Shown: positions 22,446 through 32,094 of the stretch, one piece after another
Layout: every line of letters starts with the position of its first letter
Numbering within the stretch: the first letter of the stretch is position 1
From: Diphasiastrum complanatum
Taxonomy: Eukaryota; Streptophyta; Lycopodiopsida; Lycopodiales; Lycopodiaceae
Assembly: GCA_029204225.1 (NCBI GenBank)
Contig: CM055102.1
Span: 47,152,870-47,216,869 of the forward strand
Direction of reading: 5' to 3'
Length of the DNA: 64,000 bases
Translations under genes and position numbers: made by a program
The notes under the pieces: generated by a model
The model's database searches: none
What the model saw: only the letters and a program-made list of their open reading frames with translations
What the model was told of the DNA's origin: nothing

Positions 22446-23645
22446 ATGGCACGTACGAAACAAACAGGAAGGCGGAATCCAAGGGAAACAACGTTATTGC
22501 ACCAAGCGGCTTTAGAAGCAATAGAAGCACGGGAAAGGCGCTCGAGGAGTAGGAGTAGGAGCAGAAGTACCAGCATTGAACCTGTGATGGAGGAAATGGA
22601 CAAAACTCGGGATGAGCAGGCAACAATGGTTGATCCTAGGCAAGTTTTGATGGATTGTGAGCAGGTGCAGGGGCAGGAGCAAGGGCAACAACATGTGGCA
22701 ATGGAGGAGCTTGGGCAACAACAAGAGGCAATGGATGAGCTGGGGCAACAACAAATACCTCTGGATGAGCAGTATGATTTTGGTGTGAGGTCAGTGTTGG
22801 GAAGCCCCTCTCCAACATAGAGCCAACGCGACGCCACTCAGGCTTTTCTGGACAGTGAGGTAGCTGCTTTCGGGCCGATTCCCAATGATTTCCTTGGGAT
22901 CTTTGACGATCAGGGTCCTCAGGAACAGGTGCCTCTTGATGGCTTTGTGGTTGGTTCGTTAGGAGTCGGAGCAGCTTCAGGGGACTCCACTCCGACACAA
23001 TCACTCGGACATGTGCAAGGGCCTGTAATGGGGCCCATTTTGTCCTTGTTCATCGGCTCGGACCAGACACCAAACGCAGTAGTTGTTGGAGAGGCTTCTT
23101 AGCATGTCACACCCACATCACGGCTGAAAACTAAAGTTGTTCATCGAAAGAGAGGTCGCTCGAAGCCTCGATGCCTTCCGCGGACCATCCCTCAAGCACA
23201 GCCGTAGCCGGAAGCTCCCCAGGTGCCTCAAGATCAGTCAACACCAGAGGTGCCGTAGGACCCCCCGCAGGACCCTCCCACGCAAGATGAGACAGGACCT
23301 AGCCAGGCGGCAACACGGAGAAGGGCAGCCACACCGCGTAAGGTCCTCAGAAGGATGCAGCCTCCGCAACCACGTCGCCGAAGGAAGAGCAGAATTCCGA
23401 ACTGGTATAAAGAGATTCGAAAATACCAGAAATCCACGGAATTCCTCATTTCAAGAGCTCCATTTGTCCAGACGATCAAGGAGATCATGGACGAATTCGC
23501 CCTTGGGCTCAGAATTACAAGCGAGGTTGCATCGGCTATCCAAGAGGCGGCAGAAATGTATCTGACAAATTTGTTTGAAGACTCATTTTTGTGTGCTGTC
23601 CATGAGGTAGTGACGAGATTTCTGAACAGAAAAAATCATGGCTAA
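22446..23645 (+). pseudogene. Histone H3-like protein with long tail; four in-frame TAG stops (H3-like 1)
   Basis: One frame of 400 codons runs from ATG 22446 to TAA 23643. It begins MARTKQTGRR; the first seven residues equal the N-terminus of histone H3, including the sites equivalent to R2 and K4. Then come an RS run (about 31-42), a Q/E-rich part (about 75-115), a spacer, a P/Q-rich part, a basic part, and from about residue 321 a histone fold: YKEIRKYQKSTEFLI (alphaN), PFVQTIKEIMDEF, RITSEVASAIQEAAEMYL (alpha2), NLFEDSFLCAVH (alpha3). The alpha1-alpha2 loop has the canonical H3 length, unlike most CENH3. The only interruptions are TAG at 22818, 23100, 23205 and 23256, each explicable by CAG to TAG. 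Canonical H3 has 135 residues, so this is a greatly extended form. It lies between gene A and the convergent gene B. Confidence 0.8.
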
Positions 23646-23687
23646 TGCCTCACGTTCTATTGACACACTAAATTTATTGGACTCACT

Positions 23688-26400
23688 TCAAGTTGACTCC
23701 TGCAATGCTTGGTTCATCAACATGATTGTGACACGTTCTAGTTTGTGACCTTTTACGATCTTCGCTTCATCCAACTTAATGACAAATATAGCTTTGCATC
23801 CAATATCTGCAATACCAAATTCTTGTAAATAACATACAATAATTGTTGCTTACGAAAAAGAGAAAAATAATAATTGAAATTGTTGTGAAACGAACTCACC
23901 ATCTCTTTTGACATTGTAATGTCGTATCATCATTGCTTGGACCTTTTCCAGATCCAAAAATATATTGTTGTATTGGTTATAATGAAAACAAACAATAGAT
24001 CCCTTTTGCTTGTCGGATATCTTAAAAGTATCATAAATATGGAAGAATTCACCTAATTCATTTTCTATAAATAAGTTGCATTCTCACTTTGTAGTTTGAA
24101 GCAATTTGTAAACAGGTAATATTTGACATCGTTTCAATCCGTTTTGGTCAGATTTTTTCATAAATTTTTTCACTGCTCTATATCATTTTCGACTCACACC
24201 TCCTTGATCCCACGCATGAACTATTTCTCTAACATTTGGATTCGGTTGAAACCTAGTAGCAAGTCTTCTTGCAATCTTTAAACGAAATGAATCACTTGTT
24301 TCATTTTCCACAATCTGCATCAAATCTTTACCCTTCATGAATTGCTTCATATGTTTGGTGCTTTGGAAATGATTTCCGACCATGTTATTCAAAAATTCTT
24401 TCGTCAATCTCTTGCGTCTTTTACTAGCACCACCACCTAGTGTCAAAACATCTAGTTTGTGCCTTTTAGTATTGTCTTTTGATTGGTCATCCGTTGAGAC
24501 TCGACGCTTTCGCTGAAATCCATATAATATCTTTTGAAGACTAATGTTTGAAGATTGCTATTCTTCAAACTTTGTGACAGATCTGGTGAGCTCTAATTTT
24601 AGATTTGTTATCTCTTTAGCCAATGTCTGATTTGTTTGTTGCAATGATTTTAATTGCTCATTCATGTATGTAATATGAATGTTTGCACTATTTGCTAGCA
24701 TTTCAGCTTGGATTCTTCGAAAATCCATAACTTGACAGTAGCCAAGAAGTCCGTTGGCACCATCGCCAACGAACCTTAACAAACTATGTACATCACAAAA
24801 TTGAGGAGAAATATTGGTCAATGGATTAGGTGGATACAAATCACCTTTTACCCATAGATCGATATTTTTCATTCCTTTTAACCTCCAACAATGGATTTTG
24901 TATGAGTTCAGATTAACACCCCATGCAGCTTTGGTTGTGGAATACTCCTTCTCTAAGTTCACATGCAAGTGACATTTTGTTCCCATCTTGAAATTATTTT
25001 TCCATTCACCTTTTCATAGGTTATATCATAGAATGTGACGATGTATCTCAACAAGTAATTTAGATCAACATATAAATTGTTTGATGAATTATAGAATATC
25101 GATCTTCCATCAGTTTCATACACCTCCTCAATATGAAATGGAGTTCCAGTGATCTTATACATACCTATGTTTAATGTATCCCTCTCTTTTTTCAAGTGAT
25201 ATGTCCTAGGGATTGGGACTTTTCTAATTTGAACTTGCTTGAAAGCTTCTCTAATTAGTTTAAATATTGTCGCATATGCTTCCTGCTAATACCTGCAAAA
25301 TCACAAGCACCTTGAACTATAGTCTTATCTAAATTTTTTTGAATGTCCACCATCAAAGAATCTGTTATTTTACACTTTACATTTGAAATCCTATTGTTCA
25401 TCATGATATGCTCAGTGGATTTGCAAGTCAATATTGTGCCCAATGACATTCCTAGTGAAGCATTGTCTTTAATATTCCGAAAAAATAGATAGTTAACAGA
25501 AGATCACCATAGCTGAAATTAAATCCAAATGTCATTGAAAAACTTACAAAAATCAGAATATGCTTACTTGAATGCACAGATCTTTCTATTTCGATAACCT
25601 CCTTTTAAAAGCGTTTGAATATCCTTGCAACTTTGTCGCTTTCGCTTCTTACTTTCAGCCTTCTTCTTTGCCAAATCCACATCCTTTAATAATTGTAAGT
25701 TTTCAATACGAATAGACTGTAAGACTGATTGCATTTGCTCTAGTTCTGATTTGATATTGATTGTTATCTTTTGTAATGATTCATTATTATTTTTAAGTTG
25801 TTCATTTTCTTCTAACATCTTTTGGAGATGACAATCTCTATTCTGACAATAAGAGGGTATCCGAATTAACTCACCTTCTAAAAAGTGAACTTTATTCATA
25901 TAAAGTTGTTTTCCATGGTTCTGCAATCGTTCACAATATCCTAGTAATCCACTATGCCCATTGCATATCCATGTAACTAAATGAGTTATTGAAGAGAATG
26001 GGGGATGTGCCAAAGTGCTTGGATCTTGTGGATATAATGTTCCATCTATCCACAAATCCAAGTTTTTTTTTTTCCTTCTGCCCTATAACAAGAATGATCC
26101 TCAGCGGATATTTGAATTCCTTTGCCTTCTCTTCTCTGCAAAGGTGCCAAATCAATAGGGATATCCACATGTAGATGATACAATGTCATCATCAAAAAAA
26201 TAATAGAGTAATCAGTTGCATCAAAGTACTATGACCAGATTCTATGAAGCAAAACAAAATACTCATCTTTGATTGTATTATATACTATGTACGATCAATC
26301 CAATCTCCATGCTTGTATGCTTGATTCAAATTTGAAAATGCCGCTCATTTTTTCATTCCAATTCCATTATCGTGGAAGGAATGCATATGTAAACATTTTG
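23688..26400 (-). pseudogene. Gene B of E1: unknown protein with two related modules and coiled coils
   Basis: I do not recognise this gene. On the minus strand the blocks are: module 1 (about 26400-25564: HLHVDIPIDLAP, DLWIDGTLYPQDP, CNGHSGLLGYC, then a coiled coil and a basic tail KKKAESKKRKRQSC), module 2 (about 25450-24558: FHIEEVYETDGRSIFY, CHLHVNLEKEY, DLWVKGDLYPPNP, GDGANGLLGYC, then a coiled coil), a basic block (24446-24183: SKRRKRLTKEFLN), and a last exon at 23806-23688 after a TTGCAG acceptor. Modules 1 and 2 align (HLHV, DLW.G.LYP, LLGYC, then coiled coil), so one arose by duplication. Stops and frame changes lie between blocks; some gaps may be introns. The 5' limit is uncertain. 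Confidence 0.5.
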
Positions 26401-26699
26401 CAATTTTTCCTGATTCGAATTTGGGGATGGCGGTCATATTCTAGATCCAGTAAAAATATTGTCCTTTTCGTAACCAATGGAGGGAATATTTTTGAATTTA
26501 GTCAAGTTATACTACGAACTGTTAACAGTTCTTAACTGTGACTATAGACACATTGTGGTTAGATCATTGGGAGTTGGGAAGGCCTTGGGAGTGGTGTGGG
26601 CAAGCAAATAAACAATATTGTTTTTTTTATTTGATATTTTTCTATATCCTACATGGCATTCCTTAAAGGGTCTTTTTGATATTGAGAACTCCTCTAATG

Positions 26700-26969
26700 A
26701 AGGGCAAGCCGATATATCTGATTGTAGTGGTCACTGGAGTTCAATTGTCCGAAGATCTCCCCAATGGAGATAATGCATTTTCTGCAGGAGACAATGAATC
26801 TTGTTATCGAAAACTCATATTATCCAGTTGCAATTACATTGTGTTCTGCACCATGGAAATGGAGATCATAGAAATGAAAGAGCCTCATAGAAAAAGTGGT
26901 TCATATATTTTCAAAAATGATGTATACAAAAAATTGTATTACATAATACAAAATTCCATTGTTCATAAT
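26700..26969. other. Unassigned spacer between E1 and gene A copy 2
   Basis: The plus strand carries a short open frame (to 26975), but no similarity to a known family was seen. It is not similar to the spacer after gene A copy 1. Confidence 0.4.
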
Positions 26970-28293
26970 CTATAGATCTTCAATTTCGATGGATGTTCCA
27001 ATGTCTTTGCATTTTATATGCTCTTCCTGCCTTACTCTTACCTGCACCAGAGAAATTGTTTTAGTTGATATATTTTTTGAAACCGATTCACTTAGAAATC
27101 TAAAAAACGAATAGTTTCATATGGCATAACGAACCGAAATTGATAGTACTGAGGTAGATCGAATTGCAACATATCTAGTTCTGATCGAATGATTGAGACA
27201 CCAATCTTCCTCGACCTCAACCATTGGAAGAATGTTCTCATTTCTTTTCACTGTTATTTGAAGTTTCTCTTGAGGGTTTGTACCAAAATCTTGATCAAGT
27301 GGCTTCCAAACATTTTTGCATTAAATCCATCTTCTACAATACACAGCAAAGTGAGCATTTGTTTTTCGATGTGATATCTAAATGTCATTGATGAGTAACA
27401 TACTCTGCACTCAACTTGTTGATTTTGTTTCGTATCCCAACCATCATCCAACAACTCGGCGATTATTTCAGCACTCAAGTCCTTACAAATAAACATTGTT
27501 TTCATTCTCCGAACATTACATTTGAAAAAAAAATCAATAAAAATAGTAAATGGTAGATACCAACTTAGTCTATTATTTTTTGATCCAGTGCTACATTTTA
27601 ATATACTCTGAATATCAATATATAGTCTAGATCGAAAACTTTTTGAAATTGCTACATCAGGAGAAATCCATTCCTCACTTGAAAAATTTGGTAGAGGATA
27701 TGGCTCAAATCTACCAACTAAACCATCTTTATTAGGAAAATAGGTGTGATCATAAAATAAAACTCCTGACTCTAAAAGTGATTTTGGGGAACGACCTTTA
27801 TATTGTAAAATACCGATATATGAATGTATAACATCGATTATTCTTGCAATCGATTGAATTGTTTGCCATTCAACGAAATTTGATGGATACAAATATGCAA
27901 AACCAACAAAAATATTACAAGAAAAATATAATTTAAAGAAAATTCTAACTTTAAAGAAATTAAATCTGAAAACTTACAATTGCATTTTCTTCTATCATTT
28001 GGATTCAAATCATGAATGTTGAGCTCATTGTGAAGATAAGCATGTTGAACTAAAACTTCCGTGATAGATTGACCGACAGGTGATACTTTGAAATCCATTA
28101 TCCTGCCTTTCCAAGAGCTTCTATATATGTTATCCGATCTTTTTCTTTTACGAAATGATCCTTTTGCAGAGGGATGCATCAAGATCCATTGATATTTTTG
28201 ATATATTCTTGGTTTCCATTGATCTTCTACATTTTTTTCATTGCAAATATTGATTGCATCAATGGTTCCTCTTGGTCTCCGATTATGTGCCAT
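26970..28293 (-). pseudogene. Gene A copy 2: BAH-like protein, three exons, decayed acceptor
   Basis: The exons on the minus strand are 28293-27978, about 27894 to 27060, and 27041-26970. Exon 1 starts MAHNRRPRGTIDAI and contains YQWILMHPSAKGSFRKRKR and WKGRIMDFKV. It ends at a phase-1 GTAAGT donor, the same place as in copy 1. The acceptor of intron 1 reads CAT where CAG is expected (copy 3 keeps CAG). Exon 2 (LYPSNFVEWQTIQSIARIID, LQYKGRSPKSL, FYDHTYF, WISPDVAISKSFRSRLYID, CRVCYSSMTFRYHIEKQ) is open to 27254, then frameshifted to its end. Exon 3 is open for 24 codons. The gene points inward from the E-family end at 28744, as copy 1 does from 20226. Confidence 0.6.
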
Positions 28294-28744
28294 TAGTCGA
28301 AAATACGAGTACACAAGTTGAGAACAGAGATAATGAAGAGATTGAGAGGTATACCTAAGAATTACAATCCAAAATAAGAGATCAAATGAAGAGAATGAGA
28401 GGTATAACTATGAATGACAAGAAGTTCCTAAACTACAAGGATTAGTTAACTACAGTTTACGACTATGGACGTTAAATCAACCTCGAGTGTACAAAGACGG
28501 GCAACATAAGAGTATTCGGGCAATAACTGTGGTCCAATCACAATTGTTTGTTCTGCCCGGCGGGATATTTGAAAATGACAAAAATTTGACCGGGAAAGTT
28601 AAATACAATTTCCGTCCGTCAACCACTGTTACAGTTCGTCACAGATGGACACCATTCATTGGGACACATAAGCGTTGAAAGCGTGCAAAGTCAAAAATAG
28701 CATTTCGACAAAGGGTCCATTTTGAGTTCTAATATCCCCTGATG
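28294..28744 (-). mobile_element. Right end of element E2, upstream region of gene A copy 2
   Basis: The right terminus, read inward from 28744, is CATCAGGGG...AACTCAAAATGGACCC, matching the terminus at 9251. It interrupts an LTR that resumes at 28745. The distance from terminus to the gene A start codon is about 450 bp, close to the 416 bp in E1, which supports a common element plan. Confidence 0.6.
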
Positions 28745-29638
28745 TTCCACTTCCACCAACATGGTCTTCGAGTGGCGAGTTATAGCTATTGTATGTGAGT
28801 GATTTTATGCATTAATTACATGTTTTGGAAGGTACCGAAGTTGATTATAGATCTAGCATGCTTGCTTTACTTTACTTTTGTGTATTTGATCAAATCTATG
28901 TGGCCATTGTGGAGTTAAATGCCAAATTGGCTAGTTTTGGTCACTAGTCTTGATTCTAGCTCATAGTTTGGATCTAGATCTTTGATTTGTGCATACTCCA
29001 TCACTGTTAGGATTGATTGAGATTGAATTTTTTTAGTAAAATTTTGTCATGGTATTAGAGCCTGATCAAAAGTGAGCTTTAGATTTGATTTTATTAAGCT
29101 TTGATCCTAGATTTGAGTAGTATTGGCTTTGTCCTTGCTACTAGTTGCTAATCTAGTGATTGTACCTCCAAATTTGGTTTCATTTGAGTGAGAATAGATC
29201 AAAGGGGACTTTTATTTTGCTAAGTTATAGCTGCAAGAACCAAAATTGAGTCATTTCCATTCAACCTAACCAAATTAAAAAGTTCTTATCTGTTGAATCT
29301 TGGAGTACATGTTTCATAGTAGAGATTTTCATAAGGATTGGAATGCCACCACTCTTTAGGAATTTGGATCAGCATTTGAGAGCTTAATTAGGTCGTCCTT
29401 AGCTTCTTAAGGTACTAAAATATACCTTTTAGGATCAAATCAAGTGTTTTGATGTTTTCTTCATCTAGAAATGCAAAAGTAGTGAAAATTGTGTTTCTTT
29501 TTTACTCGAGTTTGGATAGGTTTGTGATTGAACATGTCTGTGTGATTCAACCTGAATTTAGAGGGCTTTATGTGAAAGTACTGTGAGAAAGGAGCAGCAA
29601 GAAATTTTTTCCATATCTCCTTTTACTCATCTTACTTT

Positions 29639-30097
29639 GTGTTTGATATCATGTATTTGACAATGTCCTTTGATTATGCTAGTATGAACATTGGTTTTCA
29701 TCCTATATCTTATGATGATGAAATAGTGATCATTACTACTTTGATTGGAGTTTCAAAGATGTATTCAAAGGTCCCATATTGTGATCCATTCACTCTTGAA
29801 TTTCCAAGGAATGAAGACTTTCATTGGAAGGATGCCAAGTTGGAGTTCATTGTTTTGGCGGATAAAGTCAAGATGGTGATATTTGAAACTTTGGTTGTAT
29901 GTGCTTCATCCAAAGTTGGATCTTATGGAAAGCTGCTATTTTTTCATTTTTATTTTGAGAAGGAGACTCACATTTTGCAGACCAAGGTGATCATTCAACA
30001 ACCTACCAAAGACAAAGCTTGGATCTTGAAGACAACCTTTATGGAGCTCTCACTACATTTGACAACTTGGAGCTCAAATTATGTTCTTATTGTATGA
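29639..30097 (+). CDS. Unknown 152-residue frame inside the small LTR element
   Basis: A single open frame occupies most of the 3' part of the internal region (first ATG codons near 29650). It has mixed hydrophobic and charged composition, for example FTLEFPRNEDFHWKDAKLEF. No retroviral domain, signal peptide or zinc knuckle is visible. It may be a remnant of gag or a captured fragment. It ends about 110 bp before the polypurine tract. Confidence 0.3.
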   Translation: MFDIMYLTMSFDYASMNIGFHPISYDDEIVIITTLIGVSKMYSKVPYCDPFTLEFPRNEDFHWKDAKLEFIVLADKVKMVIFETLVVCASSKVGSYGKLLFFHFYFEKETHILQTKVIIQQPTKDKAWILKTTFMELSLHLTTWSSNYVLIV

Positions 30098-30205
30098 GTG
30101 ATCATACTCACTACATACATCAAGAACCTATTCATTATGTTGTTTTTATGCATGTAATTATTATTGATCCAGGACAGTCTCATCAAGCTAAATTGTGAGG
30201 AGGAG

Positions 30206-30897
30206 TGTTGAAATTTCACAATTCTAGCTTGACTAATTTTGGTCACATGCATTGTAATTGGCAAGATGGCCATGTAAATAGATGCCACACGTGTCAAATA
30301 GCATAAGTTGCTTTCCCAATACTTCATTCCTCATATTACATTGTGATAGCATCTTTGAAATGAGGCCAAAGTGTGCTTAGAGAGAAATTCTAGGAGCTAA
30401 AAATAGCATGTTTTATATTGTTTTTGGATTTTGAGATCTTGATCCCATATTAGGATGGATCCAATGATGTATTAGGTTAGATGTTAGGGTTAGGGTATGA
30501 TAAGATCAGATATGCCCTAAATGTTCATATCCAAGCTCGAAATGTGTAAAGATGTGATGGGATCTCCATCCAAATATGAAAAAAAATTGAGCTTTTTTAC
30601 TTCCATCAACATTGTCTTTGAGTGACGAGTTATAGCTATTGTATGTGAGTAATTTAATGCATTAATTACATGTTTTGGAAGGTACTGAAGTTGATTATAG
30701 GTCTAGTATGCTTGTTGCACTTTACTTTTGTGTATTTGATAAAATCTATGTGGCCATTGTGGAGTTAAATGCCAAATTAGCTAGTATTGGTAACTAGTCT
30801 TTATTCTAGCTCATAGTTTGGATCGAGATCTTTGATTTGTGCGTCCTCCATCACTTTTAGGATTGATTGGCATTGAATTTGCTATAAAATATTGTCA
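30206..30897 (+). repeat. 3' LTR of the small LTR element
   Basis: The LTR runs from TGTTGAAATTTCAC to TATTGTCA. Its last 300 bp repeat 28745-29049, and its first 390 bp repeat the minus strand of 9641-9252, with scattered substitutions. Confidence 0.88.
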
Positions 30898-31571
30898 TTT
30901 GGAACCTGAATAAGTACTCAGAATCAGAGATAAACAATTGAGAAATCGTTCTATTTCTGAGTGCTTGATTAGGTTGGTTGGTCAGATTGAGGATAATGAT
31001 TCATAGGAAAAAGTTAAAAGCATACAAATGTGGATCTTCCCTAGTTGCTCGTTCTGAGAATAGAACTTGATTAAGGGAGAAAAAATGTTATGTCCATGTC
31101 CAGTATGTGGGATTCGAAATAATTCCTGACATGAATAGCTAGTCACTCCAGTGTATGTGGTTATTAGTTATGCCTTGTCATTCCGGGCTTGGCCGATAAA
31201 GTCATTAATAATCACATGAGGGCCCAGACCTATAATTGGACATCGGAGCACTTGCATGGTGTTTGACTGCTATAATGCAAGAATATGAGGTCAATTGCTA
31301 TTCCAAGTTGCATGGGGATCCTAAGAGAAATATTCTCTCCTCATGGGAGAGAATATATACTAGTGGAAACTTGCCCATCTACCTATTGGATTTTCTGATC
31401 CTTGTAGCCAGGAGCCCTTCCTCTCTTGCATTCATTCACCATGGCATGGGGGTGAAGTGGTTAGGATATTGACTAGCCATTTCCTATTGGTTGGATGGTT
31501 TTTGCTCCACAGGTGTCCTTTTGGTTGCATGCAGTAGGATCTAGTCAGATCTTCACTAGGCGATTTTAGTA
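30898..31571 (+). repeat. 3' end and LTR of the non-autonomous LTR family (second half of 9642-10505 copy)
   Basis: 30898-31085 matches the family's last internal segment (compare 49464-49655 reversed), including a polypurine tract aagggagaaaaaa. The LTR follows from TGTTATGTCC at 31086 to about 31571, homologous to the LTRs at 48976-49463 and 55377-55865 but clearly more diverged. Confidence 0.8.
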
Positions 31572-31618
31572 TGAATAAGAAGTGATGTTGCTCAATGCAT
31601 TTGCTAAGGTAATACTCC

Positions 31619-32050
31619 TTGAATTTGGTTGAAATGTATTCTCTAGCGCAACTTACACTTTTGGAAGCAGAGAACACGCGCCTGGGGACAGAGGTTAAAG
31701 CCTTACAAGAAGAGAAGCTCGTCTGGTTAGCTCAAACTGCACCCGACACAAGGCCGCTTTCCCAATCAGAGATGACTCTTCTACGACGTCAGGTGCAGAT
31801 TTATAGCCAAACCCTAAACAGCTACCAGGCGGAGTTCATTAAGTATCGAACAAGCGCAACGCAAGAGCTCGCCCAGGCCAAGCAAGCCTTCAAGGCATGC
31901 CAAAAATACATGGAAACGAAGGCCCAGCCCTCCCTCGTGGTAATTCCACCAACACCGAATTTTGACGCTGCACAAGCGAGTACAAGCCAAGACCAGAGCC
32001 AGCAGGCAGCATGGGACATCGCTTTAGTTCTTGTTTCCATCATCTTGTAA
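31619..32050 (+). CDS. Unknown coiled-coil frame, 143 residues
   Basis: The frame is more GC-rich than its surroundings. It encodes a long helix with heptad-like leucines (LTLLEAENTRLGTEVKALQE, then a second helix to about residue 105) and a Pro/Gln/Ser-rich tail (VVIPPTPNFDAAQ). I recognise no family. It lies between an LTR end (31571) and a decayed copia pol (from 32095), so it may be a captured host fragment or part of an element. The start codon is unsupported. Confidence 0.35.
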   Translation: MNLVEMYSLAQLTLLEAENTRLGTEVKALQEEKLVWLAQTAPDTRPLSQSEMTLLRRQVQIYSQTLNSYQAEFIKYRTSATQELAQAKQAFKACQKYMETKAQPSLVVIPPTPNFDAAQASTSQDQSQQAAWDIALVLVSIIL

Positions 32051-32094
32051 TAAAGATTGGACAAAATTAGGATTGTAGAATATTGAAAACAAAA

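Larger units (their letters stand above)
20226..26699. mobile_element. Candidate undescribed element E1: BAH-like, H3-like and gene B cargo
   Basis: The element is about 6.5 kb. The left end, CATTAGGGCCC...GGACTCAAAAAGGGCC, interrupts a copia pol. The right end, read inward on the minus strand from 26699, is CATTAGAGG...CAATATCAAAAAGACCC. Two further termini of the same class lie at 9251 and 28744 (shared pattern CATTAGGGG ~8 nt ...CTCAAAA.GG.CC). Contents in order: gene A (plus, three exons), an H3-like frame (plus) and gene B (minus). The H3-like and gene B stops are about 42 bp apart. I know no described plant transposon with this gene set. Left and right flanks do not show a clear duplication, so the E1 boundary on the right is less certain than on the left. 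A segmental repeat of host genes is the main alternative. Confidence 0.5.
28745..30897 (+). mobile_element. Non-autonomous LTR retrotransposon, 5' LTR split by E2
   Basis: The remaining 305 bp of the 5' LTR (28745-29049) end in CA. They are followed at once by a primer-binding site variant, TGGTATTAGAGCC (29050-29062). The internal region is only about 1.16 kb. A polypurine tract (gtgaggaggag, to 30205) precedes the 692-bp 3' LTR. No gag, pol or other retrotransposon protein is recognisable, so it needed helper proteins. The target duplication is TTTGG at 30898-30902, and its partner is CCAAA at 9642-9646 in reverse orientation. Confidence 0.85.

Noticed and set aside
22439-22837. Cysteine/serine-rich frame on the minus strand opposite the H3-like gene
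   Set aside because: It is the shadow of repeated GAG/CAA/CAG codons of the H3-like frame and has no independent support.
17182-23645. Calling the H3-like proteins CENH3 (centromeric histone)
   Set aside because: H3-like 1 has the canonical alpha1-alpha2 loop length and an H3-type MARTKQT start. H3-like 2 has only about one extra residue. Their context is repeats, not a host gene. The sequence alone does not support a centromere role.
9250-28744. One large E element spanning 9251 to 28744
   Set aside because: The two LTR pieces flanking these ends are in opposite orientation, and foreign elements lie between. An inversion explains the arrangement better than a single intact 19.5-kb element.
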